Assembly (NCBI RefSeq): GCF_900103125.1
Contig: NZ_FNJV01000002.1
Span: 868,001-932,000 of the forward strand
DNA: 64,000 bases
Direction of reading: 5' to 3'
Source of the DNA: Mucilaginibacter sp. OK268
GTDB taxonomy: Bacteria > Bacteroidota > Bacteroidia > Sphingobacteriales > Sphingobacteriaceae
Shown piece by piece: positions 53,466 through 62,144 of this stretch. Each line of letters opens with the position of its first letter. Position 1 is the first letter of the stretch. Below the pieces are notes generated by a model. It was given only the letters and a program-made list of their open reading frames with translations, did not search any database and was not told the DNA's origin. A program made the translations under genes and the position numbers.

Positions 53466-54899
53466 ATGAGTAAGGACTTCCTGTATAATGAAATAGCAAA
53501 CGGAATTGCAGGTCAGATCAGGAGCGGCGTTCTAAAACCGGGCGACCGCTTACCTTCGGTAAGAATTTTGTGCCAGGAGCACCGCGTAGGCATGAATACT
53601 GCTAAACGGGTGTTTATGGAATTGGAAGCCCAGTCACTGATTGATTCAAAACCACAATCAGGATATTTTGTAAGCCGGCAATCTTACCAGGAATTACCGC
53701 TTCCGGAAGTTAGCCGCCCCTCGTTGGTTGCCAATAAGCATGAACCGGACGAACTGCTCAGTAAAGTTTATGCCAATATGGGGCGGGAAGATCTTACACT
53801 TTTCTCCATCGCGGCGCCCTCAGGCGATCTGTTGCCCTTGGCAAAACTAAAAAAAGAGATCGTTCATGCCACACGGGTGCTTAAAGAGGGTGGTACAGCA
53901 TATGAACAGGTACAGGGGAATATCAATTTACGGCGAATGATCGCTATCCGCTCCTTAGGTTGGGGAGGCCAGTTACATGAAAATGACCTGATCACCACCA
54001 GCGGAGGCATGCACGCGCTCTCCCTGTGTTTAATGGCCCTGAGCAAACCTGGCGATACCATCGCTATCGAAAGCCCGTGTTATCCCGGGATCCTGCAGCT
54101 GGCGGTAAGCCAGGGGTTAAAAGTACTGGAGCTACCCACACACCCGATCACAGGTATCGAGATAGATGACCTAAAAAAGGCCATCCCTAAGATCGATCTT
54201 TGCCTGCTAATCCCTAACTTCAATACCCCTCTGGGCAGCTGTATGCCCGACGAACATAAAAAGGAAGTTGTAGCACTGTTAGCCAAACATGGCATCCCCC
54301 TTATTGAGGATGATATATATGGGGATACTTATTTCGGTCAGCAGCGGCCAAAGTGTTGCAAATCATTTGACCAGGACGGCAATGTGGTTTGGTGCAGCTC
54401 TATTTCAAAAACCCTTGCACCTGGTTACCGGGTAGGTTGGATAGCCCCGGGCAAATACAAAGAAAAAATACTGAAGCTAAAGCTGATCCATGTCATCTCT
54501 TCCTCTTCCATAGTGCAGGAGGCTGTTGCCAATTTCCTGAAGACTGGAAAGTATGAAAACCACCTTCGTCAATTTAGGCGCACTTTGGAGAACAACTATC
54601 AAAATTATGTCAGGGCTATAGCCCAATATTTTCCGGAGGGTACTAAAACCAGCAGGCCCCAGGGTGGCCTTGCATTGTGGGTAGAATTTAGCCGGGATAT
54701 TGATACCGTAAAACTCCATGATCTGGCTTTAAAGCAAGGCATCAGTATTGCACCGGGAAGAATGTTTACCCTACAGGATCAATTTGAAAACTGTATGCGG
54801 CTTTGTATTGGTTTACCCTGGACAGATGAGTTAAACCTAAAATTAAAACAACTCGGAAAGCTCGCGGACACAGGCTATGTTAAAGCAACAACATTATGA
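53466..54899 (+). CDS. MocR-family regulator (GntR DNA-binding plus aminotransferase-like)
   Basis: A 477-residue PLP-dependent MocR protein. The GntR winged helix (residues 5-70) has GDRLPSVRILCQEHRVGMNTAKRVFMELEAQSLI. The aminotransferase I-type domain follows: GMHALSLCLMAL, the PLP-Asp-type NFNTPLGS, and the Schiff-base Lys in SSISKTLAPGYRVGW. MocR proteins such as GabR and PdxR use PLP or amines as effectors and control adjacent metabolic or transport genes. It is divergent from the EamA transporter, its likely target. The start follows its -7 box by four bases. Confidence 0.93.
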   Translation: MSKDFLYNEIANGIAGQIRSGVLKPGDRLPSVRILCQEHRVGMNTAKRVFMELEAQSLIDSKPQSGYFVSRQSYQELPLPEVSRPSLVANKHEPDELLSKVYANMGREDLTLFSIAAPSGDLLPLAKLKKEIVHATRVLKEGGTAYEQVQGNINLRRMIAIRSLGWGGQLHENDLITTSGGMHALSLCLMALSKPGDTIAIESPCYPGILQLAVSQGLKVLELPTHPITGIEIDDLKKAIPKIDLCLLIPNFNTPLGSCMPDEHKKEVVALLAKHGIPLIEDDIYGDTYFGQQRPKCCKSFDQDGNVVWCSSISKTLAPGYRVGWIAPGKYKEKILKLKLIHVISSSSIVQEAVANFLKTGKYENHLRQFRRTLENNYQNYVRAIAQYFPEGTKTSRPQGGLALWVEFSRDIDTVKLHDLALKQGISIAPGRMFTLQDQFENCMRLCIGLPWTDELNLKLKQLGKLADTGYVKATTL

Positions 54900-55134
54900 A
54901 CGGAGATCAGGATGCAACTGGTTTATCCCCCTTCCAATCGATCTCGCTTAGGAAATCTCTCCTGGTACCTCGTTCGGGATAACAATTGTTTTTATTAGAG
55001 GTAAGCTCCTAGAATTTAGATTTTAACTTGCAGGGTAAATAAATTTTGCTGACTTTTATAAAAATTACTATGTACATACATAATTACATATTAATTTCGT
55101 TTTACATTCATAACCAATTATAAAAATTTAAGGG

Positions 55135-56190
55135 ATGGACTTTTTACACGCCATATGGAATCAATTTACGGGCTTTTTTGGCTTTGGTCAATTAATCGAA
55201 ATCATCAAATCGGGCGATTATGATAAACTACTTACCTACCAGGGCTTTGTAGCCGTGCTGATACCTATTATGCCTTTTTTGCTGGTGATCGAGATCATCA
55301 GGGGGGCGTTTTACAAGCGTTTTAAGGTGATCAATTATAAGTTAACTTTTATCTCCTACGTGTTCAATGCTTTTATCGGTCGGGTAATATCTATTGCCAT
55401 GGTGAGTATTTGTATTGGCCTGTTCGAAAAGTACGCCATCTTTAAACCTTCGTTCACCTGGTACTGGTTTATTTATGGTTACATTGTATGGGAGTTTGGC
55501 CATTTTTTATATCACTATTTCGGGCACAAAGTAAGGTTGTTTTGGTGCCTGCACTCCACCCATCATGCACCCGAAGCCATGAACCTTTCGGTAAGTTACG
55601 CTCACTTCTTTTTAGAAGGGCCTTATGCCGATTTTATCCGCACCACCACCTGTATCTTACTGGGTGTACCACCGGCCATGCTGTTTGTGATCATGTTTAT
55701 TGATGGCTTTTGGGGTGGTATGATCCACATTGGCGAAAATCTGGTACATGATGGTCGTCTGGGTTTTTTGAATAATATCATCCTCACCCCATCGCACCAC
55801 CGGGTACATCATGCCCGTAATCCGCTTTACATGGATACCAATTTTTGTAACCTGCTGAACATCTGGGATAAAGTTTTTGGCACTTACCAGGTTGAAGATC
55901 GCAACATACCTATCGAATACGGAATCAGTCGCCCGATGATCAAGAACAGCTTTCTGGATGCTTATTTTGGTGAGATAGTGGCCCTGGCCAAAGATGTGTA
56001 CCGGGCGCCGGGCGTCAAAAACAAATTCCTGTACCTGGTGATGCCACCAGGATGGAGCCATACCGGCGATCATAAAATGACCACCGTGGTAAAAAAGAAA
56101 TATTTTGAAGAATTGCAGCAGCAACAGAGTAACCCTATAAATGATGCAGACAAAGCCGGCACACAAAGCAACGAACCTGTACTCTCATAA
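55135..56190 (+). CDS. Sterol desaturase-family fatty acid hydroxylase-like membrane protein
   Basis: A 351-residue membrane di-iron enzyme. Three histidine motifs hold the di-iron centre: HFLYHYFGHK (about residue 122), HSTHHAPE (about 142) and HHRVHHARN (about 221). Four hydrophobic segments lie at residues 35-60, 75-100, 105-125 and 175-200. The family hydroxylates or desaturates sterols and fatty acids, or modifies ether lipids and hopanoid side chains. The substrate cannot be set from the sequence. It lies alone between MocR and the ModE-like gene; 54900-55134 upstream has no features. Confidence 0.88.
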   Translation: MDFLHAIWNQFTGFFGFGQLIEIIKSGDYDKLLTYQGFVAVLIPIMPFLLVIEIIRGAFYKRFKVINYKLTFISYVFNAFIGRVISIAMVSICIGLFEKYAIFKPSFTWYWFIYGYIVWEFGHFLYHYFGHKVRLFWCLHSTHHAPEAMNLSVSYAHFFLEGPYADFIRTTTCILLGVPPAMLFVIMFIDGFWGGMIHIGENLVHDGRLGFLNNIILTPSHHRVHHARNPLYMDTNFCNLLNIWDKVFGTYQVEDRNIPIEYGISRPMIKNSFLDAYFGEIVALAKDVYRAPGVKNKFLYLVMPPGWSHTGDHKMTTVVKKKYFEELQQQQSNPINDADKAGTQSNEPVLS

Positions 56191-56242
56191 AAAGGAGTCG
56201 GTTTGCCCACATGCTAACTAAAACACACCTTTCATTATCCAA

Positions 56243-56379
56243 TTTGGGCTAAAGCCTCGACTTCTATAAACCATTAACCGTTGGCTAAAGCCAACGGTTA
56301 ATGAACAGATATATTCTATTCATTGCCGTCCCATTTATAGGACGGATAAAATAAATAATCTATCAAGGCTTTAGCCAAA
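56243..56379 (+). repeat. GGCTAAAGCC cloverleaf repeat, copy C
   Basis: TTTGGGCTAAAGCC and GGCTTTAGCCAAA form the outer stem. CCGTTGGCTAAAGCCAACGG and CCGTCCCATTTATAGGACGG are the inner hairpins, joined by TTAATGAA/TTCATTG. It lies about 90 bases before the ModE-like ATG. Confidence 0.9.
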
Positions 56380-56469
56380 CTGAGCGTGACCAGTGAAGAA
56401 GGCGATATTAGCGATGCTTTGCTCCCGATTTGCCTTTTTATCAAAATAGCCTTACTTTCATCACCAGTA

Positions 56470-56814
56470 ATGAGCAATCCTATATTTAAATTGAACGGCC
56501 GGATTTGGATAGAGACCGGGGATGAAAAAATTCTCGGTCACGGACGTGTGGAATTGCTGGAGCGCATCCAGGCTTCGGGCTCCATCAGACAGGCGGCCTT
56601 GCAAATGAAAATGTCGTACAAACAAGCCTGGGACCTGGTAAACCACATGAACGAGCACTTTGGCCAACCGTTGGTAATATCGCATCGTGGCGGTAAAGGC
56701 GGCGGCAATGCAGTGGTAACGGAGCATGGCTTAAAAGTAATTGGGGAGTTTCATCTATTGCATCAAAAATTTCAGGAGTTTTTGACCGCAAATTCAATAA
56801 ATCTCCCCCTATAG
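56470..56814 (+). CDS. ModE-like winged-helix regulator
   Basis: A 114-residue protein equal to the N-terminal DNA-binding half of ModE, the molybdate/tungstate regulator. The signature is HGRVELLERIQASGSIRQAAL, then MSYKQAWDLVNHMNEHFGQPLV, then GGKGGGNAVVTEHGLKVI. The C-terminal Mop domains that bind molybdate are absent, as in many short family members, so the effector is not certain. The ATG at 56470 starts exactly at the conserved MSNPIFKLNGRIWIE. It precedes a TonB receptor in the same direction, so metal-oxyanion uptake control is plausible. Confidence 0.88.
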   Translation: MSNPIFKLNGRIWIETGDEKILGHGRVELLERIQASGSIRQAALQMKMSYKQAWDLVNHMNEHFGQPLVISHRGGKGGGNAVVTEHGLKVIGEFHLLHQKFQEFLTANSINLPL

Positions 56815-56920
56815 CTACCTAAAACATTATATAAGCAATAAAACTCCTGATTTTCCTTTCAAAAACCAGCCAAAATTGTCATTTTGCGTTATATTTTATT
56901 TTATACAACGAAAAATACAC

Positions 56921-58924
56921 ATGAAAAAACCTCTACCCCTCTTTATCACCGTTTTAATCTCCATTATTTCGTTTCATTTTACCGCAGATGCCCAGGACAG
57001 GGACGCCTCCAAGCATATTTTCCAGCTGGGGCAGGTCAATATCATCGGCACAAAAGATAGTTTACGATCAGATAAATTAAGTTCGGGCACTATTAACCGG
57101 TATAACCGCCTAACCGTAGCCAGTGCTTTAAACCTGCTGCCCGGGGTTACGTTGACAGCCGTGGGGCCGAGGAATGAGTCGGCGGTAAGCATCCGCGGAT
57201 TTGATGTGCGTTCGGTTCCGATTTACCTGGATGGTGTTCCCCTTTATGTACCTTATGATGGTTATGTAGACCTGGCCCGGTTCAATACTTTCAATTTATC
57301 AGAAATACAGGTTGCCAAAGGCTATTCTTCCGTTTTGTACGGCCCCAATGCCGAAGGTGGGGCTATCAACCTCATCAGCCGTAAACCGGTAAAACCCTTT
57401 GAGCTGAGCGCCATAGCCGGCTGGTTAAGTGGTGGCTATAGGTTAAATACCAATATAGGCTCTAACCTGGGTAAGGTTTATTACGAGATTTCAGCATCAC
57501 AGTTAAAACGTAACTGGTACCCACTATCGCATGATTTTGCACCTACCAAAAACGAGGATGGCGGCCATCGCGATAACTCCTATAATAATGACATTGCTGT
57601 AAGTGGTAAAGTTGGCTTTACGCCTACTGCTAACCAGGAATATGCGGTTGGTTACAGCTATCAGCATGGCACCAAAGGCACTCCAGTTTATACCGGCGAC
57701 GATGCGGCCAACGCGCTTTTTAAAAGTCCGCGGTTTTGGAAATGGCCAAACTGGGACACGCAGAGCCTTTACCTGATCAGCAATAACCGCATCAACAGTA
57801 CCAACATAATTAAAACCCGCTGGTATTATGATCAGTTTAAAAACAACCTGCAAAGTTTTGACAATGCCACCTACAGCACCCAAACCAAACCATATGCCTT
57901 CACCAGTATTTACAATGATTACACGCTGGGCAGCAGTATCATGTTCGAAAACACGAGCTTAAAAGACAACAGCTTTAGCATAGCCGGTCATTTTAAACAG
58001 GATGTGCACCGCGAGCACAATGTAGGCGAACCCACCAGGCGCGACGCCGATAACAACTTCACCATTGGCGCCGAAGATACCTATCATTTAACATCGGCCT
58101 TAAAAGCCAACGCCGGTGTAAGCTATATGAACAGGCACAGCATTGATGCCCAGCAATACACCAACAGTGTGGTGAGCCAGCTGCCTGCCAACAGCAACAG
58201 TGCCTGGAACTTACAAGGCTTGTTACAATACGATATCGACAGTACAAACGCCATCACCTTATCGGTAGCCCGCAAAACGCGTTTTGCTACTATTAAGGAC
58301 AGGTACTCCTACAAATTCGGCACATTCATCCCTAACCCTGATCTGAAAGCTGAGAACGCGCTGAATTACGACCTGAGCTATCATACTCTGTTCGCAGGTA
58401 AGCTTTCGGTACAGGCATCGGTATTTTACAGCAAGATCGGTAACCTGATCCAAACGGTAAACAATGTACAGGTTGACCCAAAAACGGGCACAAACCTGTC
58501 GCAGGTGCAAAATGTGGGTCGTGCCGAGTATTATGGCGCCGAGCTGGCCATTGGCTACCCTATTGCCGACCAGGTGCGGATAGATGCCAATTACACTTAC
58601 CTGAAACGCAAGAACCTCTCGAGCCCATCTATTTATCTGACCGATGTACCACAAAACAAGGTATTCGGTTCAATACAATATACCCCCATCAAACAACTAT
58701 ATGTGATGGCATCGGAAGAGTATAACTCCAAAAGATACAGCACCAGCTATGGCACAGTATCGGGCGAGTTTGCCCTCACCAATGTAAAAGCGCATTTAAC
58801 CCTGGTTAAAGGATTTTCGATCGAAGGCGGTGTAAATAACCTGTTCGATAAGAACTATACCCTTGTAGAAGGTTTCCCCGAAGCAGGGCGTAATTATTTT
58901 GCTAATGTGCTATTTAGTTATTGA
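56921..58924 (+). CDS. TonB-dependent outer membrane receptor
   Basis: A 667-residue outer-membrane receptor. A signal peptide (residues 1-25, ending TADAQ) leads to the TonB-box region (FQLGQVNIIG) and the plug domain (residues about 35-150: SALNLLPGVTLTA, NESAVSIRGFDVRSVPIYLDGVPL, VLYGPNAEGGAINLI). The 22-strand barrel ends with NYFANVLFSY. It is not a SusC-type protein. The ligand is unknown; the ModE-like gene upstream and the redox genes downstream suggest a metal or cofactor rather than a sugar. The ATG at 56921 gives the normal signal peptide. Confidence 0.92.
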   Translation: MKKPLPLFITVLISIISFHFTADAQDRDASKHIFQLGQVNIIGTKDSLRSDKLSSGTINRYNRLTVASALNLLPGVTLTAVGPRNESAVSIRGFDVRSVPIYLDGVPLYVPYDGYVDLARFNTFNLSEIQVAKGYSSVLYGPNAEGGAINLISRKPVKPFELSAIAGWLSGGYRLNTNIGSNLGKVYYEISASQLKRNWYPLSHDFAPTKNEDGGHRDNSYNNDIAVSGKVGFTPTANQEYAVGYSYQHGTKGTPVYTGDDAANALFKSPRFWKWPNWDTQSLYLISNNRINSTNIIKTRWYYDQFKNNLQSFDNATYSTQTKPYAFTSIYNDYTLGSSIMFENTSLKDNSFSIAGHFKQDVHREHNVGEPTRRDADNNFTIGAEDTYHLTSALKANAGVSYMNRHSIDAQQYTNSVVSQLPANSNSAWNLQGLLQYDIDSTNAITLSVARKTRFATIKDRYSYKFGTFIPNPDLKAENALNYDLSYHTLFAGKLSVQASVFYSKIGNLIQTVNNVQVDPKTGTNLSQVQNVGRAEYYGAELAIGYPIADQVRIDANYTYLKRKNLSSPSIYLTDVPQNKVFGSIQYTPIKQLYVMASEEYNSKRYSTSYGTVSGEFALTNVKAHLTLVKGFSIEGGVNNLFDKNYTLVEGFPEAGRNYFANVLFSY

Positions 58925-58932
58925 TGAAGATA

Positions 58933-59010
58933 GGATGTCATGCTGAGCTTGTCGAAGCATGGTGGGCAGGGCCTTTACGCACGTCCTTCGACAGGCTCAG
59001 GATGACACCC
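58933..59010. repeat. TGTCATGCTGAGC hairpin, copy 2
   Basis: GATGTCATGCTGAGC and GCTCAGGATGACACC pair, with GTCGAAG/CTTCGAC inside and the loop word GCATGGTGGGCAGG, as at 16371-16450. It sits nine bases after the TonB receptor stop, at the place where a shared transcript would run on to the peroxidase gene. Confidence 0.88.
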
Positions 59011-59051
59011 CTTTTAATATCGCTCAAGGCCATTATTTATTAAATTTGTAC

Positions 59052-60191
59052 ATGAACCAATCCAAACACGACCCGCTTTTAAATCGACTAAAAAAAAGCC
59101 GGGTTATGTTCCTGTTGCTCATCTTTATTATTATATCTGGCTGGTGTTATATAGATGGCGGCATCGAAACCGGTCCATACAACCTGGTATATCCATCAAA
59201 CTTTGGCAACCGTATCCAGATCCCGGCAGATAATCCCACCACCAAACAGGGCGTTTATCTGGGTCGAATGCTTTTTTACGAAACCAGGCTTTCGGCCAAT
59301 AATACCATATCATGTGGCAGTTGTCATCAGCAAGATAAAGCATTTACGGATGGGCGGGCATTTAGTCCGGGTGTAGATGCTGTATTGACACCGCGTAATT
59401 CCATGTCGCTGGTCAACTTGCTTTGGGCACGTAAGTTTTTTTGGGATGGCCGGGCCAATGGTTTGGAAGAACAGGCTGTTACGCCGTTGACCAGTCCACA
59501 CGAAATGGGACAGGCATTAACTGTTTCAGCACAAAAACTCACTCAAACAGTCAACTACCCCGCCTTGTTTAAACTGGTTTATGGCGATGATCAGATCACC
59601 GGCGACAGAATAGTAAAGGCCATATCGCAATTTGAGCGTACGCTGATCTCGGCCAATTCGCGGTATGATCAATACCTGCGCGGAGCTTACCAACCCACAC
59701 CTGACGAGTTGAAAGGCATAGAGTTGTTTAATACAGCACCACAACCCGAAAAAGGTATCCGCGGGGCCAATTGCAGTCATTGCCATGGAGGCCCTAAAAC
59801 CTATATGGAATTGTTTCATAATAACGGCCTGGACAGCCTGCCCAAAGATGCCGGGATAGAAACGCTGACCGGCCTCCCCGCCGACCGGGGCCGTTTTAAA
59901 GTGCCTACCCTCCGTAATATAGCCCTGACAACGCCCTACATGCACGACGGAAGGTTTAAAACGCTGGAAGAGGTAGTTGATCATTACAGCGAACATCTGC
60001 AACAATCAGCCTCATTAAGTTCCTTTTTACGGGGCGAATCCAACGAAGCCGGAGGTAAAAGTCTAAAGCTGTTGTCAATGGAGAAAAAACAGTTGATTGC
60101 CTTTTTGAACATGCTTACCGATTCGACATTTATCACCAACCCCTCATTTTCCGACCCGCATTTAATCAGCACAAAAAATAAAAAGCATTAA
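59052..60191 (+). CDS. Di-haem cytochrome c peroxidase (MauG/CcpA type)
   Basis: A 379-residue exported protein with an N-terminal membrane anchor (residues 18-33, FLLLIFIIISGW). It carries two haem-c motifs, C88-GS-C91-H92 and C241-SH-C244-H245, with the family blocks TPRNSMSLVNLLWARKFFWDGR and TLRNIALTTPYMHDGRFKTLEEVVDHY. It reduces H2O2 with electrons from a small donor, or acts as a MauG-type oxidant. The ATG at 59052 is taken because the upstream in-frame part is repeat-derived; TAAATTTG (59041-59048) is a -7 box three bases before it. It lies nine bases from the next gene. Confidence 0.92.
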   Translation: MNQSKHDPLLNRLKKSRVMFLLLIFIIISGWCYIDGGIETGPYNLVYPSNFGNRIQIPADNPTTKQGVYLGRMLFYETRLSANNTISCGSCHQQDKAFTDGRAFSPGVDAVLTPRNSMSLVNLLWARKFFWDGRANGLEEQAVTPLTSPHEMGQALTVSAQKLTQTVNYPALFKLVYGDDQITGDRIVKAISQFERTLISANSRYDQYLRGAYQPTPDELKGIELFNTAPQPEKGIRGANCSHCHGGPKTYMELFHNNGLDSLPKDAGIETLTGLPADRGRFKVPTLRNIALTTPYMHDGRFKTLEEVVDHYSEHLQQSASLSSFLRGESNEAGGKSLKLLSMEKKQLIAFLNMLTDSTFITNPSFSDPHLISTKNKKH

Positions 60192-60200
60192 ATTTATACT

Positions 60201-60692
60201 ATGAAGAAACAATTCCTGATAGCTTGTTTGGCCTTATTAAGCTTTACGGCCATCCCATTTATATCGCAGGCGCAAACCATTAAAATAAGCGGTGAGGTTA
60301 GTACACCTTTAACTGTTGACGCTGCTTATCTGCAAAAATTCACCCAAACCACTGTAACGCGTAAAGACAGGGACGGGAAGGACCATACCTATAGCGGGGT
60401 TATCCTGTCGGAAATCCTGAAAGGCGCCGGTGTTACCCTGGGTCCGGAACTAAAAGGTGAGAACCTGACCAAATACCTACTGGTAGAAGCCGGCGACGGC
60501 TACCAGGTGATCTTCGCCCTGGCCGAACTGGATAAAAGTTTTACCGACAGAACCATTATCCTGGCAGATAAGATTGACGGCGCCCCTCTTGCCCCCGCCG
60601 ATGGCCCCTACCGCATTATTGTACAGGACGAAAAGAAACCCGCCCGTTGTATTAAACAGGTAACGGCAATGCAGGTGCATTTTGTGAAATAA
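60201..60692 (+). CDS. Molybdopterin-oxidoreductase-like domain protein
   Basis: A 163-residue exported protein (signal MKKQFLIACLALLSFTAIPFISQAQ). The mature part resembles the molybdopterin-binding (SUOX-like) fold: LTVDAAYLQKFTQTTVTRKDRDGKDHTYSGVILSEILKGAGVTLG, then DGYQVIFALAELD and PYRIIVQDEKKPARCIKQV. It lacks the conserved Cys that ligates molybdenum, so it probably does not hold the cofactor itself. It follows the di-haem peroxidase by nine bases and is likely co-transcribed with it; the pair is under possible ModE-like control. Its activity is unknown. Confidence 0.82.
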   Translation: MKKQFLIACLALLSFTAIPFISQAQTIKISGEVSTPLTVDAAYLQKFTQTTVTRKDRDGKDHTYSGVILSEILKGAGVTLGPELKGENLTKYLLVEAGDGYQVIFALAELDKSFTDRTIILADKIDGAPLAPADGPYRIIVQDEKKPARCIKQVTAMQVHFVK

Positions 60693-60698
60693 AGGATT

Positions 60699-60777
60699 GT
60701 CATTCTGAGCGGAGCGAAGAATCTATTCGTGAACTTAGCAATCAATTAACAGATTCTTCGCTCCGCTCAGAATGACA
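60699..60777. repeat. TGTCATTCTGAGCGGAGCG hairpin
   Basis: The first 27 bases (60699-60725) and last 27 (60751-60777) are exact reverse complements. It starts six bases after the preceding stop codon. This GAGCGGAGCGAAGAATC word is a widely dispersed bacterial repeat. Confidence 0.9.
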
Positions 60778-60809
60778 GACTTTTTGTATTTATAATCTTT
60801 CTTTTCCCC

Positions 60810-61030
60810 GTCAGCAGAACAGCTTCGGGCGAAATCAGGCAGAATATGTTGGCATTGTGCTACCGGAGGGGCATTAGCAAACCTTGCCGAAGCCTGGGAT
60901 AAAGCGAACGAAGTGGAGGTAAGGTTTAGCAGCCCGTGGTTCTGCCGGATTTGCAGGGCAAAAGCCAGGAGCGCAAAGAAGCATTTCTGCTGACAGCCTT
61001 TTTGGTTACTTTTGTGGCGACAAAAGTAAC
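60810..61030. repeat. Large folded repeat element
   Basis: GTCAGCAGAA (60810) pairs with TTCTGCTGAC (60985-60994). Inside, ATCAGGCAGAA pairs with TTCTGCCGGAT and GGGGCATTAGCAAACCTT with AAGGTTTAGCAGCCC. A separate perfect hairpin, GTTACTTTTGT and its complement, is at 61005-61030. The rest of the 60693-61180 gap has no gene that I trust. Confidence 0.7.
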
Positions 61031-61180
61031 AGCCACAGCGGCAATTGAGCGCTCTGCGACATGCATTATTCGCTCTGCATAAAGGGGATTATTAATATTT
61101 GTAATTGTTTTTTATCGGTATTAATGAGCTCCCTTCGGTCGGTTGTCTTCGTACCTTGCAATTGTACGGGTTTAAAGAAA

Positions 61181-61828
61181 TTACCCCAATATCTCCGCAA
61201 TTTCTTCAAAACCCTTTTCACGGGCGAGGTCGGTGGGAAGTTTGCCGCCTTCCATGCGCACATCAGTACGGGCGCCATGCTCCAATAGGAGTACCAATAA
61301 ATCGATATTACCATTTTGAGCGGCGGTATGCAGCGGCGTGGCGCCGGCTTGTTGCTTTACATTTACCTGCGCACCATTTTCAACCAGCATACGGGCAATA
61401 GCGGTATAGTTGCCGGCACAAGCCGAATGTATGGGATAAACCTGGAAACCATTGTTAGATGCCCGGTTCACATCAGCGCCGTTAGTTACCAGGTAACGGG
61501 CAACCGCCTCATGGCCAAAGTAACAGGCCAAACCCAGCGGCGTAAAGCCATCAGACGCGTGATCATCAACAGTATTGGGGGCGGTTTCTACAAAATGGCT
61601 TACTACCTCTAACTTCCCGGCGGCGGAGGCTTCAAACAGCGTAATCTGGTTAACGTATCTTAATAACACATCGGTAACTTCCGGCTTTTTATAATAACAC
61701 GACAACATTAAAGGTGAAACCTGGTGACTGGTGATGGTAGTAGCAAGCGCGGGGCTTTGCATCAGTAAGGCTTCCAGCTTACCCAGATCGGCGGTGGTGA
61801 TGTATTGTTCCAGCTTTTCTATACTCAT
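61181..61828 (-). CDS. Ankyrin-repeat protein
   Basis: A 215-residue soluble protein of about five ankyrin repeats: ADLGKLEALLMQSPAL, VSPLMLSCYYKKPEVTDVLL, FTPLGLACYFGHEAVARYLVTNGADVN, VYPIHSACAGNYTAIARMLVENGAQVN and ATPLHTAAQNGNIDLLVLLLEHGARTD. The repeats reach both ends and no other domain is present. The start is the ATG at 61828, the first Met of the repeat array; two upstream in-frame codons add implausible residues. It is probably a cytoplasmic binding protein. The partner is unknown. It lies upstream of and divergent from ftsK. Confidence 0.85.
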   Translation of the reverse strand: MSIEKLEQYITTADLGKLEALLMQSPALATTITSHQVSPLMLSCYYKKPEVTDVLLRYVNQITLFEASAAGKLEVVSHFVETAPNTVDDHASDGFTPLGLACYFGHEAVARYLVTNGADVNRASNNGFQVYPIHSACAGNYTAIARMLVENGAQVNVKQQAGATPLHTAAQNGNIDLLVLLLEHGARTDVRMEGGKLPTDLAREKGFEEIAEILG

Positions 61829-61970
61829 GGCGTACATTAGCGCAAACCGCAATTACACGGCTATGCATTTAATAAGGTTCTTTTACGAGGATCGTACCAG
61901 ATGGTTTTCAATAATACTAAAAAATAAAAATACGATTAAATAATTGTTTAATCTGCTAACTTTATAGAAA

Positions 61971-62100
61971 GGGAATTTCGGATTTACTTTGATTTGGGAT
62001 TTCGGATTTATCACGATTGAGGATGCAGCACCCCCTTTTTACATTTACTTAAATCTGAAATCGAACATCCGAAATCCGAAATTCCAAATCCAAAATCCCG
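61971..62100. repeat. TTCGGATTT hairpin upstream of ftsK
   Basis: GGGAATTTCGGATTT, GGGATTTCGGATTT and related words at the left face ATCGAACATCCGAAATCCGA and AAATCCAAAATCCC at the right, with a short unpaired middle (about 62010-62050). It shares its arm sequence with the repeats around the four-helix-bundle gene but contains no gene. A TAAGTTTG promoter box for ftsK follows at 62113-62120. Confidence 0.82.
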
Positions 62101-62144
62101 TGAAATTTTATGTAAGTTTGCACTTAAAGGATGTTACATCAGCG

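Noticed and set aside
58959..59051. Upstream extension of the di-haem peroxidase starting MVGRAF
   Set aside because: It is the translation of the hairpin at 58933-59010, and the promoter box TAAATTTG lies between it and the ATG at 59052.
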